DNA of 64,000 nt from an uncultured Pelagimonas sp. (GTDB lineage Bacteria; Pseudomonadota; Alphaproteobacteria; Rhodobacterales; Rhodobacteraceae). The notes beneath the pieces were generated by a model. That model had not been told where the DNA came from, did no database searches, and saw only the letters and a list, made by a program, of their open reading frames with translations. The stretch's first letter is position 1. The number at the start of each line of letters is the position of its first letter. The translations under genes were made by a program, and so were the position numbers. The stretch spans positions 62,001-126,000 of the forward strand of contig NZ_CANMKO010000002.1 in assembly GCF_947498515.1 (NCBI RefSeq), written 5' to 3'. Shown in pieces: positions 18,870 through 28,573 of the stretch.

Positions 18870-20225
18870 TTGAGCATTGCCCTAATCGTACTTGCCGCTG
18901 GCAAGGGTACCCGTATGCAATCGGACCTTCCGAAGGTTTTGCACAAAATCGCCCATGCTCCGATGTTGTGGCACGCCATGCGCGCCGGGTCGGTCCTAGA
19001 ACCAGAGCACAGCATCGTCGTTGCCGGTCATGGAGCAGATTTGGTCGAAGTCTCGGCCAAGGATTTTGATCCCGAGGCGCAGGTCGTTTTACAGTCCGAA
19101 CAATTGGGCACGGCCCATGCGGTTGCCCAAGCAAAACCAGCGTTGGATGGATTTGAGGGCGATGCGCTTGTTTTATACGGCGACACGCCGTTTATCCGCC
19201 AAGAGACACTCGAAGCAATGGCCGAGGCGCGCGCCCAGAATGACGTGGTCGTATTGGGGTTTGAAGCCGCTGATCCGGGGCGCTATGGTCGTTTGGTGAC
19301 CGACGGCGAAGAATTAATGCGCATTGTCGAGTTCAAGGATGCGTCACCTCAAGAACGCAACATAACGCTTTGTAATTCTGGTGTTATTGCCGCAAAATCC
19401 GATGTACTTTTTGATCTGATTGATGCCGTTGAAAACAACAACGCATCCGGGGAATACTATCTGACCGATATCGTTGCCATTGCCCGGTCTCGGGGGTTGT
19501 CGGCATCGGTGGTGCGCTGTGATGAAGCCGAAACGCTTGGTGTGAATTCACGCGCCGAACTCGCGACCGCAGAAAGCCTTTTCCAGACCCGCGCCCGCGC
19601 CGAATTGGTCGAAAACGGTGTTTCGCTTTTGGCCCCTGACAGTGTTTATCTGTCTTGGGATACGGTCATCGGGCGCGATGCTGAAGTTGAACAAAACGTT
19701 GTCTTTGGGCCGGACGTCACCGTTGAATCCGGCGCTCGTATCCGCGCCTTTTCACATTTGGAAGGGGCCCATGTTAGCCGCGGCGCCGTTGTCGGCCCCT
19801 ATGCACGTCTGCGCCCCGGTGCCGAACTGGCCGAAGACACCCATGTCGGCAACTTTGTCGAAATAAAAAATGCCCAGCTCCACCAAGGGGCCAAAGCCAA
19901 CCATCTAACCTATATTGGTGATGCGGAAATTGGCGAGAAAACCAATATCGGCGCAGGAACGATCACCTGCAATTACGATGGGGTTTTCAAACATAAAACC
20001 ACAATTGGCAAACAGGCGTTTATCGGCTCTAACACCATGCTGGTCGCCCCGGTGACCATTGGGAACGACGCTATGACAGCTAGTGGGTCGGTCGTGACAA
20101 GCGATGTGCCCGATGGGGCCATGGCGCTTGCCCGCGCCAAACAAGTTAACAAAGAGGGCTTTGCCACCAAGCTATTTGCGATGCTTCGTGCCAAAAAAGC
20201 CAAAAAGCAGGCACAAAACGACTGA
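18870..20225 (+). CDS. glmU: Bifunctional UDP-GlcNAc pyrophosphorylase / glucosamine-1-P acetyltransferase
   Basis: GlmU acetylates glucosamine-1-phosphate and then uridylylates it to UDP-GlcNAc, the precursor of peptidoglycan and LPS. The N-terminal uridylyltransferase motif LAAGKGTRMQSDLPKVLH starts at residue 8; the C-terminal half (about 230-430) is a left-handed beta-helix of hexapeptide repeats ending in GSVVTSDVPDGAMALARAKQ. At 451 residues it is standard length. The only start that fits is a TTG (18870), with GGGATTGAG upstream; no in-frame ATG precedes the motif. It forms an operon with glmS. Confidence 0.97.
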   Translation: MSIALIVLAAGKGTRMQSDLPKVLHKIAHAPMLWHAMRAGSVLEPEHSIVVAGHGADLVEVSAKDFDPEAQVVLQSEQLGTAHAVAQAKPALDGFEGDALVLYGDTPFIRQETLEAMAEARAQNDVVVLGFEAADPGRYGRLVTDGEELMRIVEFKDASPQERNITLCNSGVIAAKSDVLFDLIDAVENNNASGEYYLTDIVAIARSRGLSASVVRCDEAETLGVNSRAELATAESLFQTRARAELVENGVSLLAPDSVYLSWDTVIGRDAEVEQNVVFGPDVTVESGARIRAFSHLEGAHVSRGAVVGPYARLRPGAELAEDTHVGNFVEIKNAQLHQGAKANHLTYIGDAEIGEKTNIGAGTITCNYDGVFKHKTTIGKQAFIGSNTMLVAPVTIGNDAMTASGSVVTSDVPDGAMALARAKQVNKEGFATKLFAMLRAKKAKKQAQND

Positions 20226-20276
20226 TTTCGTGACAGACCTTGCTGAGTGCAGAAAACGAGTTGAGAGGAAGACACC

Positions 20277-22094
20277 ATGTGCGGGATTGTAGGCGTTCTT
20301 GGAACCCATGAAGTGGCCCCAATTCTGGTCGATGCTCTGCGCCGTCTGGAATACCGTGGATACGACAGTGCGGGCATTGCTACCGTGAACAACGGTGTTT
20401 TGGATCGCCGCCGCGCGGTTGGAAAACTGGTGAATCTGTCTGACCTTTTGGTTCACAATCCATTGGCCGGAAAATCGGGGATTGGTCATACACGTTGGGC
20501 CACACACGGTGCCCCAACCACTGACAACGCTCACCCCCATAGGGCCGGCGATGTCGCCGTTGTCCACAACGGCATCATCGAAAACTACAAAGACCTGCGC
20601 GCTGAACTGGCCGAACACGGCATCGAACCGCAGACCGAAACCGACACTGAATCCATCGCCCTTTTGACGCATCATTTGATGTCACAAGGTAAAGCGCCGG
20701 TTGAAGCCGCTATGGAGACCTTGGCGCGCCTTGAAGGGGCCTTTGCCTTGGCATTTTTGTTTGATGGTGAAGAGGACCTGATGGTCGCTGGGCGCAAAGG
20801 CTCACCGCTTGCCATTGGACATGGTGACGGTGAAATGTATGTCGGGTCCGACGCCTTTGCCCTTGCCCCGATGACCGACCAAATCACCTATCTTGAAGAA
20901 GGTGACAGCGCAGTTTTGACCCGCAGCAGCCTCGAAATTCGCGATGAGGCCGGGCGGTTGGTCAACCGCGAAAAGAAAACCATTCAGGTTGACGCCGCTC
21001 GTGTCGACAAGGGTGGCTACAAGCATTTCATGGCCAAAGAGATCGCCGAACAACCGTCGGTTTTGTCCAATGCCCTGTCTGCCTATGTCACCGAACATGG
21101 CATTGCTCTGCCCGATCCCGGCATTGATTTTACCAAGATTGACCGCCTGACTATGGTCGCTTGCGGCACGGCTTTTTATGCGTGTTTCACCGCGAAATAT
21201 TGGTTTGAACAGCTGGCCGGCCTTCCGGTCGAGGTCGATATTGCTTCTGAGTTCCGCTATCGCGAACCTCCGATTTCCGCCAACACAGCAGCTTTGTTTG
21301 TTAGCCAATCTGGTGAAACCGCCGATACGCTTGCTGCGCTGCGTTATTGCGAAGGCAAAGCCGACAAGATTTTCTCGGTTGTAAATGTTCAAGAAAGCTC
21401 GATCGCGCGTGAAAGCGATCTAGCCTTGCCCATTCACGCGGGTGCTGAAATCGGCGTTGCCTCAACCAAAGCTTTCACCTGTCAGCTTAACGTCCTGCTT
21501 TTGTTAGCTTTGAAGGCTTCTGTTGAGCGTGGGAAAATGTCTCAGGATCGGCTTGAAGAGATATTGAACGACCTGCGCGCCCTTCCCGGCACCATCAATG
21601 CGGCCCTTGATCGCGATGGAGATTTTGCAAAGGTTTCCAATCGCTTGGCCGAAGCGCGTGATGTTCTATTTTTGGGACGCGGCCTCATGTACCCGCTGGC
21701 GCTTGAGGGCGCACTTAAACTGAAAGAAATCAGCTATATACACGCTGAAGCTTATGCATCAGGCGAACTCAAACACGGCCCGATTGCCCTGATCGACAAA
21801 CATGTTCCGGTTGTTGTCTTCGCGCCCAAGGACTCCCTGTTTGAAAAGACTGTGTCCAACATGCAAGAGGTCATGGCACGCGGTGGCAAAGTGTTGTTGG
21901 TTACAGATAGCGCCGGAGCCGAGGCCGCCGGGGCGGACGTCTGGCGCACCATCGTCATGCCCCAGGTGACCGAAGTCTTGTCACCGATGCTCTATGCCCT
22001 TCCGGCCCAGCTTTTGGCCTATCATACCGCCGTGGCCAAAGGCACCGATGTGGATCAACCGCGCAATTTGGCAAAGTCAGTCACCGTCGAGTAA
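20277..22094 (+). CDS. glmS: Glutamine-fructose-6-phosphate aminotransferase (isomerizing)
   Basis: GlmS makes glucosamine-6-phosphate from fructose-6-phosphate and glutamine, feeding the GlmM/GlmU pathway. The N-terminal Ntn amidotransferase starts MCGIVGVLG with the nucleophile Cys2. Two SIS sugar-isomerase domains follow, including SQSGETADTLAAL and the C-terminal AKSVTVE. The 605-residue length is normal. AGAGGAAG precedes the ATG. It lies 51 bases after glmU, co-directional, so the two steps are probably co-expressed. Confidence 0.98.
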   Translation: MCGIVGVLGTHEVAPILVDALRRLEYRGYDSAGIATVNNGVLDRRRAVGKLVNLSDLLVHNPLAGKSGIGHTRWATHGAPTTDNAHPHRAGDVAVVHNGIIENYKDLRAELAEHGIEPQTETDTESIALLTHHLMSQGKAPVEAAMETLARLEGAFALAFLFDGEEDLMVAGRKGSPLAIGHGDGEMYVGSDAFALAPMTDQITYLEEGDSAVLTRSSLEIRDEAGRLVNREKKTIQVDAARVDKGGYKHFMAKEIAEQPSVLSNALSAYVTEHGIALPDPGIDFTKIDRLTMVACGTAFYACFTAKYWFEQLAGLPVEVDIASEFRYREPPISANTAALFVSQSGETADTLAALRYCEGKADKIFSVVNVQESSIARESDLALPIHAGAEIGVASTKAFTCQLNVLLLLALKASVERGKMSQDRLEEILNDLRALPGTINAALDRDGDFAKVSNRLAEARDVLFLGRGLMYPLALEGALKLKEISYIHAEAYASGELKHGPIALIDKHVPVVVFAPKDSLFEKTVSNMQEVMARGGKVLLVTDSAGAEAAGADVWRTIVMPQVTEVLSPMLYALPAQLLAYHTAVAKGTDVDQPRNLAKSVTVE

Positions 22095-22115
22095 TTTCGT
22101 CGTCAGGAGTCCTTT

Positions 22116-22667
22116 ATGGGAAAGCAGTTTGAGACACTCAACGAAGATCACATCCGCTTTATCGCGGATCAAAAGATTTTCTTTGTCGGTTCTGCCGCCC
22201 CAACCGGCAAGGTCAACATTTCCCCCAAAGGCGGTGACAGCCTGCGGGTGAAAGGGCCCAATCGGATCATATGGCGAAATCTGACTGGATCGGGCAATGA
22301 AACCGCCGGGCATCTGCCGCTTGAAAACCGCATGACGTTGATGTGGTGCGGGTTCGAGACACGCCCCATTATCTTACGCTGTTACGGCTCGGCAACGGTG
22401 TTTCATGCGCGAGACGTCGAGTTTGATGCACTAAATGCCGAGTTCAAAGAAGATGTTGGGGCCCGGCAAATCTTTGATATGACCATCGACATGGTACAAT
22501 CCTCTTGCGGATATGCTGTTCCCTTCTTTGACTACCAAGGTGATCGAACGGTTCTGGAGGGCTGGTCCGAAGGTAAGGGCCGGGATGGGATTGACGCCTA
22601 TTGGACAGATCGGAACACCAAAACGCTTGACGGCTTTCCAACCTATGTAACCAAAAATGATACTTGA
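22116..22667 (+). CDS. Pyridoxamine 5'-phosphate oxidase-fold flavoprotein
   Basis: This 183-residue protein is a split-barrel FMN-binding protein of the PPOX family: residues about 16-110 contain the core with FFVGSAAPTGKVNISPKGGDSLRV and GSGNETAGHLPLENRMTLM. It is not PdxH, lacking that enzyme's length and signatures; members often bind FMN, F420 or heme. The gene follows glmS by 21 bases and overlaps the next gene by 11 bases. Function beyond flavin binding is unknown. Confidence 0.85.
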   Translation: MGKQFETLNEDHIRFIADQKIFFVGSAAPTGKVNISPKGGDSLRVKGPNRIIWRNLTGSGNETAGHLPLENRMTLMWCGFETRPIILRCYGSATVFHARDVEFDALNAEFKEDVGARQIFDMTIDMVQSSCGYAVPFFDYQGDRTVLEGWSEGKGRDGIDAYWTDRNTKTLDGFPTYVTKNDT

Positions 22668-23334
22668 GGACGCCCTGACCGCGCTGCGCGATGCATCTGA
22701 GCCGGGTCGCGCCGAAGGAAGCGCCGCCTATCACAAAGCCAAGCGTGACTATCTCGGTACGCCAAACCCGGCGATAAACGACCTTACCAAGGGGTGGCGT
22801 CAAACCCTTGACCTTGAGACCCGCGTAGCCCTATCCAGCGACCTTTGGGACACAAACATTCACGAAGCCCGTGTTGCGGCGGCCAAGCTTTTGACCCAAG
22901 CGCGTATTCGCCCCGACGACGCAGTTTGGGCTTTGATCCAATCTTGGGTTCCGCAATTTGACGCCTGGGCCATCGCCGATCATGCCTGTTCTGCTGGCGC
23001 AAAACGACTTGTTGCTAACCCGTCGCGTTTGGATGCGGTTGAGGCTTGGACAGTCTCAGAACATATGTGGACCCGCCGCGCAGCGCTTGTGATCACCCTT
23101 CCTTGGACCAAGCAAAACTTCCCGACGCCCGACGATCTCGACATCCGGGATCGGGTTCTCGGCTGGGCCGGTGACTATGTGCAGGATCGTGATTGGTTCA
23201 TTCAAAAGGCTGTGGCTTGGTGGGTGCGCGACCTATCAAAACATGACGCGGATCGCAGCCGGGCGTTTTTGGATTTGCACGGTGACAAAATGAAGGCCTT
23301 TGCCCGCAAAGAGGCCGGTAAGTATCTAAAATAG
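22657..23334 (+). CDS. DNA alkylation repair protein (AlkD-like HEAT repeat)
   Basis: This 225-residue all-helical protein of the DNA alkylation repair family (AlkC/AlkD type) excises alkylated purines without base flipping in characterised members. Family features are the N-terminal YHKAKRDYLGTPNPAINDLTK and the repeated helices with tryptophan clusters DNTIHEAR-type and WTRRAALVI. The ATG lies inside the preceding gene (11-base overlap), so it is translationally coupled to the PPOX-fold protein. The catalytic Asp/Trp cannot be assigned confidently by eye. Confidence 0.82.
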   Translation: MILEDALTALRDASEPGRAEGSAAYHKAKRDYLGTPNPAINDLTKGWRQTLDLETRVALSSDLWDTNIHEARVAAAKLLTQARIRPDDAVWALIQSWVPQFDAWAIADHACSAGAKRLVANPSRLDAVEAWTVSEHMWTRRAALVITLPWTKQNFPTPDDLDIRDRVLGWAGDYVQDRDWFIQKAVAWWVRDLSKHDADRSRAFLDLHGDKMKAFARKEAGKYLK

Positions 23335-23335
23335 C

Positions 23336-24073
23336 TTATTGCGTCTCCAAAAGCGCAGCCAAATCAAAGAGATGCTCTTCGAACTCGAGGCACATGATTA
23401 TCTCAAGCGTCTCAGGGTCATAAAAAGCATTGGCCTCGTTGCAGGCCTCGACCTTTACGGTAATCGGCTGTGAAAACCGCAACTCTTCATTCAGCGCCGC
23501 CACTTCCGGCGCTATGATTTGCGCCGTCAGCGTGGTGTCATTGCCCGAAAAAATCATCGTGTGGCCCGATGTTCGCTCCGCCATGTCATCCAAAACCGCG
23601 CCCCAGCTGTCATAGGCCTGCGAGAATTCTTCGTAGCAGTAATCGGCCCGCTCCTGCGGCAAATCCATGTCGGCGGCAAAGGCTTCGCGCGCCTCGGGAT
23701 CGGCACCATAAAACAGACACACCGTGTTGTAGAAACGTTGCTCATCTGGCCCGTGGACATCCCACCACGCCACATCGCTTTGATGCTCGTCTCGCAGGGC
23801 AGCTTCACCCAAGAAACCATCGGCAACGTCATAGGCAATGCTTTGCGCCGCCTCATCTTCGTAAAGCGCATCGACCAATAGGATTGAAAACACATCTGCG
23901 GCATCTTCTTCCTGACCAAAAACTGGCAAGGCCTCTGTGTCGATCAAGGCGTGTCCAAGTTCATGGTAGAAAATGCCGAGGATATTGGCTTCGACAAAGG
24001 CCTCTTCGGCTTCGCCAGCGGCCAACGGTGCCGCGAGACCGGCAATCACCACAGCCAAGAGCGATCTATTCAC
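23336..24073 (-). CDS. Secreted DUF4344-type zinc metallopeptidase
   Basis: Taking the GTG start at 24073 gives 245 residues beginning with a Sec signal peptide ([20 protein letters not shown]); a TTG at 24088 is the alternative. The zinc motif HELGH is at about 37-41 and a downstream EEDAADVFS could supply the third ligand. Several cysteines suggest periplasmic disulfides. The start overlaps the end of the upstream lipoprotein gene, so the two are coupled. The family is known as putative metallopeptidases; the substrate is unknown. Confidence 0.78.
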   Translation of the reverse strand: MNRSLLAVVIAGLAAPLAAGEAEEAFVEANILGIFYHELGHALIDTEALPVFGQEEDAADVFSILLVDALYEDEAAQSIAYDVADGFLGEAALRDEHQSDVAWWDVHGPDEQRFYNTVCLFYGADPEAREAFAADMDLPQERADYCYEEFSQAYDSWGAVLDDMAERTSGHTMIFSGNDTTLTAQIIAPEVAALNEELRFSQPITVKVEACNEANAFYDPETLEIIMCLEFEEHLFDLAALLETQ

Positions 24074-24602
24074 CGGCAAACACCTCAATCGTAGGGAGGT
24101 CAGTCAACGGCGCTTCGATCAGGCGCATGGCGGCAAGTGAAATTCGGCTTCCGGCCGTGTCAGGCCCGTCAATAGGGATCAAATCAACCTGGGCCGATTT
24201 GCCTGATCCGGGAAAGTACACACGACCGGTCTTGGGCGATGACACAAGCGGCGTTTCAAGCCAGAACCCCGGCTTGGTCACGTCGCCAAGGCTGGCCACT
24301 GTGTCGCCAAGTCGCTGTTCCCCCCCGGTCTGCACAGGCGCAGCGGCGGCGGCTTGCCGTTCTTCGGGAGTTGTTGTGTCAAACTGTTCAACTGTTCGCG
24401 CCGATGTCGCGGGTTTGCGTGCCGGCGATGTTGTCGCCGAAAGATCAAGGTCGCCCGGACGCGCCCGTGGCCGCACAGGTTGGCCGACAATCTCGCCCGC
24501 GGGCGCTTCTGGCCGAGTGCCTTCGGACGGTTTTTGAGCAAAAGGCATTTTGGCGCACGCGGCGGTGACCAATAAAAGACAGATTAGAACACAGACTCTC
24601 AT
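24066..24602 (-). CDS. Putative Pro/Ala-rich lipoprotein
   Basis: This 178-residue protein has a lipoprotein signal [16 protein letters not shown] (lipobox VTAAC, Cys16). After it comes a flexible Pro/Ala/Arg-rich region (20-95) and a more ordered C-terminal part (100-178). Homologues in related genomes are sometimes mislabelled as D-galactarate dehydratase; nothing enzymatic is visible here. It is co-transcribed with the DUF4344 peptidase gene by overlap. Confidence 0.75.
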   Translation of the reverse strand: MRVCVLICLLLVTAACAKMPFAQKPSEGTRPEAPAGEIVGQPVRPRARPGDLDLSATTSPARKPATSARTVEQFDTTTPEERQAAAAAPVQTGGEQRLGDTVASLGDVTKPGFWLETPLVSSPKTGRVYFPGSGKSAQVDLIPIDGPDTAGSRISLAAMRLIEAPLTDLPTIEVFAGE

Positions 24603-24686
24603 GACAACACTCTACGACCTTGGTCCGACGGATACAATTCGCCGCGCACACTTGCTCAAATCCTTGCCGAGCGCTATCTGTTTTTC

Positions 24687-25694
24687 ATGAGCCAGCCGCT
24701 AATAGACCCGTTTCACCGTCCCATTTCCTACCTGCGCGTATCGGTCACCGACCGATGTGACTTCAGATGCGTCTATTGCATGTCTGAAAACATGAGCTTT
24801 TTACCGAAAAAGGAGCTTTTGACGCTAGAAGAGTTGGATCGGATGTGTTCGACATTTGTAAAGCTCGGCGTTGAAAAGCTTCGGATCACGGGCGGAGAAC
24901 CGCTTGTGCGTCGTGACATCATGACGTTTTTCCAACGGATGTCGCGGCATCTGGACAGTGGTGCGCTAAAGGAATTGACCCTAACAACCAACGGATCTCA
25001 GCTTGCCAAATACGCTCAGGCTTTGTTTGACGCCGGGGTGCGGCGTGTAAACGTGTCTTTGGACACGCTAGATGAAACCAAATTCGCCGACATCACACGA
25101 TGGGGTCGCCTCAAACAGGTGAAAGAGGGCATCGACGCAGCGCAAAAGGCCGGTCTACGCGTCAAAATCAACGCGGTGGCGTTGAAAGGGTTCAACGAAG
25201 ACGAGCTTTTGACCATCACCGAATGGTGCGCCGAACGCGACATGGATCTGACTTGGATCGAAGTCATGCCGATGGGCGATATCGGCAATGAAGACCGCTT
25301 GGATCAATATTGGAAGCTGGACGATTTGCGCGACCGCCTCCGCGAAACGTACACAGTGACCGATCTGCCCGATAGCACCGGTGGCCCGGCGCGCTATGTT
25401 CGACTTGAGGAAACAGGCCAGCGGATCGGGTTTATTACTCCGCTGACGCATAATTTCTGCGAAAGCTGTAACCGCGTGCGTTTAACCTGCACCGGCGAGT
25501 TGTTCATGTGTCTCGGCCAAGAAGACAACGCCGACCTGCGCGGGGCGTTGCGCAATCATCCAGATACCGAAGAACCGCTGGAAGAGGCCATCCGCTCGGC
25601 GATCCTACTCAAACCCAAAGGCCATGATTTCGACTATTCCCGCCAGATCGTAGATGGGAAAATGTCGCGCCACATGAGCCATACCGGCGGGTAG
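24687..25694 (+). CDS. moaA: GTP 3',8-cyclase (molybdenum cofactor biosynthesis)
   Basis: This radical-SAM enzyme converts GTP to 3',8-cH2GTP, the first step to molybdopterin. The radical-SAM cluster motif C24-x3-C28-x2-C31 (CDFRCVYC) is followed by the GGEP motif [13 protein letters not shown] second, C-terminal 4Fe-4S cluster is marked by [19 protein letters not shown]. The 335-residue length is normal. No other moa/moe genes are in the window. It converges on anmK, with paired terminator-like motifs between. Confidence 0.97.
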   Translation: MSQPLIDPFHRPISYLRVSVTDRCDFRCVYCMSENMSFLPKKELLTLEELDRMCSTFVKLGVEKLRITGGEPLVRRDIMTFFQRMSRHLDSGALKELTLTTNGSQLAKYAQALFDAGVRRVNVSLDTLDETKFADITRWGRLKQVKEGIDAAQKAGLRVKINAVALKGFNEDELLTITEWCAERDMDLTWIEVMPMGDIGNEDRLDQYWKLDDLRDRLRETYTVTDLPDSTGGPARYVRLEETGQRIGFITPLTHNFCESCNRVRLTCTGELFMCLGQEDNADLRGALRNHPDTEEPLEEAIRSAILLKPKGHDFDYSRQIVDGKMSRHMSHTGG

Positions 25695-25730
25695 TTCTCA
25701 AGGTTAGAAAATTGAGGGCCAGCCCCCTTT

Positions 25731-25779
25731 AGAGCCGAACGGCTCTATTCACCCCCCAGGATACTAGGGGAAAGGAGAA
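25731..25779 (+). terminator. Hairpin plus conserved tail downstream of moaA
   Basis: A perfect hairpin AGAGCCG-AA-CGGCTCT (25731-25746) is followed at 25759 by GGATACTAGGGGAAAGGAG. The same tail, with 17 of 21 bases identical, follows the hairpin on the other strand at the anmK end. There is no U-tract, so this is not a textbook intrinsic terminator, but it is placed as one. Confidence 0.5.
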
Positions 25780-25855
25780 GCCTCTGGTAGACCCAGATCG
25801 CTTCACGCCCGCTGCGTTTGAAACGTTGTGGGCGTTTTCAGTTGAACGCCAATGT

Positions 25856-25905
25856 TTCTTCTTTCCCAAAATATCCCCGCCGGAGGCTTGCGCCTTTAGG
25901 CGCAA
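25856..25905 (-). terminator. Hairpin plus conserved tail downstream of anmK
   Basis: On the minus strand a hairpin TTGCGCC-TAAA-GGCGCAA (25905-25888) lies 7 bases after the anmK stop. It is followed by CTCCGGCGG and GGATATTTTGGGAAAGAAG (25876-25858). The tail mirrors that downstream of the convergent moaA. I take it as a lineage-typical 3'-end element. Confidence 0.5.
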
Positions 25906-25912
25906 ATACGGT

Positions 25913-27013
25913 CTAGTTACTACCGGGACGGGCGATTTGGCCCCCGCCAACAGCCGCCGCAACCCGGGTTGTCGATGGGCAGGATGTTGGCAGGCCCCGC
26001 GCCACCCGCACCGCAAGAAACCCAAAAGCCTGCGCCTCGAGCATGTCACCGTCCAATCCGACAGCTTCGACCGGTTCGACCGGGCAATCCAAACCGACCT
26101 CTAGCATCTTCATCATCACCGGGTTTTTGCGCCCTCCGCCAGTGACCAACACACGTGACGGAAGGCTTGGGCAATGCTCCATTCCGACCATCACCGCCGT
26201 TGCTGCCATGGCCGTCATGGTGGCTGCCGCATCGGCATCATTCAATTCTCGCACCAAATCCAGCATCAGTGAAAAATCATCTCGGTCCAAGGACTTGGGT
26301 GGCATTTTGCGAAAGAACGCTTCTTCTAGAAACAGCTCCAGAGCGCCATCTTCGACGATACCTTTTGCGGCCAGTTTCCCATCGCGGTCACAATCATGAC
26401 CCAAGCGTTCAGCAACAAGATCGTTGATCGGCGCATTGGCCGGGCCTGTATCAAAGGCCAACAACGCGCCCTCCTCTTCCGGTTTGGATTTGCGCGGGTC
26501 AACCCAAGTCAAGTTGCCCACACCGCCTAGGTTCAAAAAGGCCACGGGCGTGCGCGCATCGATCCACTTGGCGCAGGCAAAGTGAAAGAACGGGGCCAAG
26601 GGCGCCCCCTCGCCGCCCATCGCCACATCGGCCGAGCGGAAATCCCAGACAACAGGCACGCCGAGGGCCTCGGCCAAAGCATCGCCATTGCCTAATTGGT
26701 GGGTACCGCGACCATGCGGATCATGGGCCAAGGTTTGACCGTGAAAGCCCACCAGCTCTGCGCCATCAATGCCCTGCAACACCTGTGTATGAACGCGTTG
26801 CACAACCTCGAGCGCGGCCTCGGTATCCTCACCCTGCCAACACCCCAACGACGCACGCAATATGGCGCGTTCCTCGTCGCTATAGGCACGGTAAGCCGAC
26901 GCTCCAAACGACAAAATCCGCTCACCATCGGTTTCGATCAGCGCCGCATCGACCCCATCAAGCGAGGTTCCAGACATCGCCCCCAGTGCTTTCACCGGAT
27001 TTGCCCCCAACAT
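25913..27013 (-). CDS. anmK: Anhydro-N-acetylmuramic acid kinase
   Basis: AnmK hydrolyses and phosphorylates 1,6-anhydro-MurNAc from recycled peptidoglycan to MurNAc-6-phosphate. The 366-residue protein begins with the phosphate-binding motif [19 protein letters not shown] (12-30) and has the catalytic region [24 protein letters not shown], plus a C-terminal [12 protein letters not shown] loop. It is divergent from tyrS with a 61-base gap, an arrangement common in Rhodobacterales. Confidence 0.96.
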   Translation of the reverse strand: MLGANPVKALGAMSGTSLDGVDAALIETDGERILSFGASAYRAYSDEERAILRASLGCWQGEDTEAALEVVQRVHTQVLQGIDGAELVGFHGQTLAHDPHGRGTHQLGNGDALAEALGVPVVWDFRSADVAMGGEGAPLAPFFHFACAKWIDARTPVAFLNLGGVGNLTWVDPRKSKPEEEGALLAFDTGPANAPINDLVAERLGHDCDRDGKLAAKGIVEDGALELFLEEAFFRKMPPKSLDRDDFSLMLDLVRELNDADAAATMTAMAATAVMVGMEHCPSLPSRVLVTGGGRKNPVMMKMLEVGLDCPVEPVEAVGLDGDMLEAQAFGFLAVRVARGLPTSCPSTTRVAAAVGGGQIARPGSN

Positions 27014-27074
27014 ACTCTTTCCCTCTGCTCAAACCTTACTTATAGCTTTGCGCGATATACTAAGAGGCGGACAC

Positions 27075-28364
27075 ATGACCTACCATCCCAAATCGGACTT
27101 CATGCGCGTGATGATCGAGCGCGGCTTTCTGGCCGACTGCACCGACTATCAGGCGCTCGACGACGCTTTGCTCGAAGGTATCGTACCGGCCTATATCGGC
27201 TTTGATGCGACGGCCAAGTCCCTGCATGTCGGAAGCCTTATCCAGATCATGATGCTGCGCTGGCTGCAGAAAACCGGACACAAGCCGATCACCTTGATGG
27301 GCGGAGGCACCACCAAAGTTGGCGACCCGTCCTTTCGCGCCGATGAGCGGCCTTTGCTAACGCCGGATCAGATTGACGCCAATATCGATGGCATCAAGAA
27401 GGTTTTTGCAAAATATCTCGATTATGCAGAGAACGACAACGAGCCCTCAAGTAGCGATGCGGCAGGGCAAAATAATGATGCGCTGATGCTCAACAACGCC
27501 GAATGGCTGGACGGGTTGAACTACCTAGATTTCCTACGCGACATTGGCCGTCACTTTAGCGTCAATCGCATGCTGTCGTTTGAATCGGTGAAATCGCGGT
27601 TGGACCGTGAACAATCGCTGTCGTTCCTCGAATTCAACTACATGATTTTGCAGGCTTATGACTTCCTAGAACTCAACCGTCGCTATGGTTGTTTGCTCCA
27701 GATGGGCGGCTCTGATCAGTGGGGCAATATCGTCAATGGGATCGACTTGACCCGCCGGGTTCTAGACAGCGAAATCTATGGTCTGACGTCACCTTTGTTG
27801 ACCACGTCGGATGGCAAAAAGATGGGCAAATCGTTGAATGGCGCGATTTGGCTCAATGGCGACATGTGCGCGCCCTATGAATTCTGGCAGTTCTGGCGCA
27901 ACACCACCGACGCCGATGTCGGCCGTTTCCTCAAGCTTTACACCGAGCTTCCGATCGAGGAATGCGAACGTTTGGGCGCTTTGGAAGGGTCAAACATCAA
28001 CGACGCCAAGATCGTTTTAGCCAATGAGGTCACAACCTTGTGCCACGGGGCCGAGGCCGCCGTCGCCGCCGAAGCCACCGCGCGCGAAGTCTTTGAAAAG
28101 GGTGGGGTTGGCGATGATTTGCCGACATTGGAACTCACAGCTGATGACATTGGCGACGGGATTTCTATCGTTCAATTGATCGTCAAATCCGGTCTGGCGA
28201 AATCCGGCAAAGAGGCCAAGCGGCTGATTGCCGAAAACGGGGCCAAGATGGACGACGCCCCGCTTGAGCAAGCCGGACTTGTCTTGGACGCAGCCGCCTT
28301 GGCCACGCCGATCAAACTAAGCGCCGGTAAAAAGCGCCATGCTTTGGTCAAGCTGGCCGATTAA
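27075..28364 (+). CDS. tyrS: Tyrosyl-tRNA synthetase
   Basis: This class I synthetase charges tRNA-Tyr. Residues about 35-75 hold [16 protein letters not shown], with the HIGH-type motif as HVGS. The KMSKS motif is KMGKS in [15 protein letters not shown], and an S4 RNA-binding domain closes the protein ([20 protein letters not shown]). The ATG at 27075 follows AAGAGG and gives 429 residues, a normal length; the longer frame upstream starts from a TTG without support. Confidence 0.97.
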   Translation: MTYHPKSDFMRVMIERGFLADCTDYQALDDALLEGIVPAYIGFDATAKSLHVGSLIQIMMLRWLQKTGHKPITLMGGGTTKVGDPSFRADERPLLTPDQIDANIDGIKKVFAKYLDYAENDNEPSSSDAAGQNNDALMLNNAEWLDGLNYLDFLRDIGRHFSVNRMLSFESVKSRLDREQSLSFLEFNYMILQAYDFLELNRRYGCLLQMGGSDQWGNIVNGIDLTRRVLDSEIYGLTSPLLTTSDGKKMGKSLNGAIWLNGDMCAPYEFWQFWRNTTDADVGRFLKLYTELPIEECERLGALEGSNINDAKIVLANEVTTLCHGAEAAVAAEATAREVFEKGGVGDDLPTLELTADDIGDGISIVQLIVKSGLAKSGKEAKRLIAENGAKMDDAPLEQAGLVLDAAALATPIKLSAGKKRHALVKLAD

Positions 28365-28367
28365 CCG

Positions 28368-28478
28368 CTAAAAGGCGAATTGCACCACTGCAATCGCCAG
28401 GAACGGCAAAGAGAGCAGCGTTGCCAAGAGCAGCGCTGCCGCCGCTGTGGGGCGCGGTCTGGATTGATTAAGGGCCAT
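28368..28478 (-). CDS. Possible 36-residue small membrane protein
   Basis: A complete frame from ATG (28478) to TAG (28368) encodes MALNQSRPRPTAAAALLLA followed by TLLSLPFLAIAVVQFAF. It has a polar basic N-terminus and one hydrophobic helix (about 12-35), typical of a single-pass small membrane protein. It lies antisense to nothing else, in the gap between tyrS and the GNAT gene. No strong ribosome binding site is visible. The composition is plausible but too short for certainty. Confidence 0.45.
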   Translation of the reverse strand: MALNQSRPRPTAAAALLLATLLSLPFLAIAVVQFAF

Positions 28479-28573
28479 GCTTGTCACCGGTTTCGACGGA
28501 TTTGGGCGTAAAGAATCAGGTTTCATGCCCGCTATTAACCATCCTTAAACTTTCTATGACGTTAATTTGCGTC

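Noticed and set aside
23569-24537. A 322-codon plus-strand frame opposite the DUF4344 peptidase and lipoprotein genes
   Set aside because: Arg/Pro-rich nonsense sequence, antisense to two genes that have signal peptides, a zinc motif and coupled starts.
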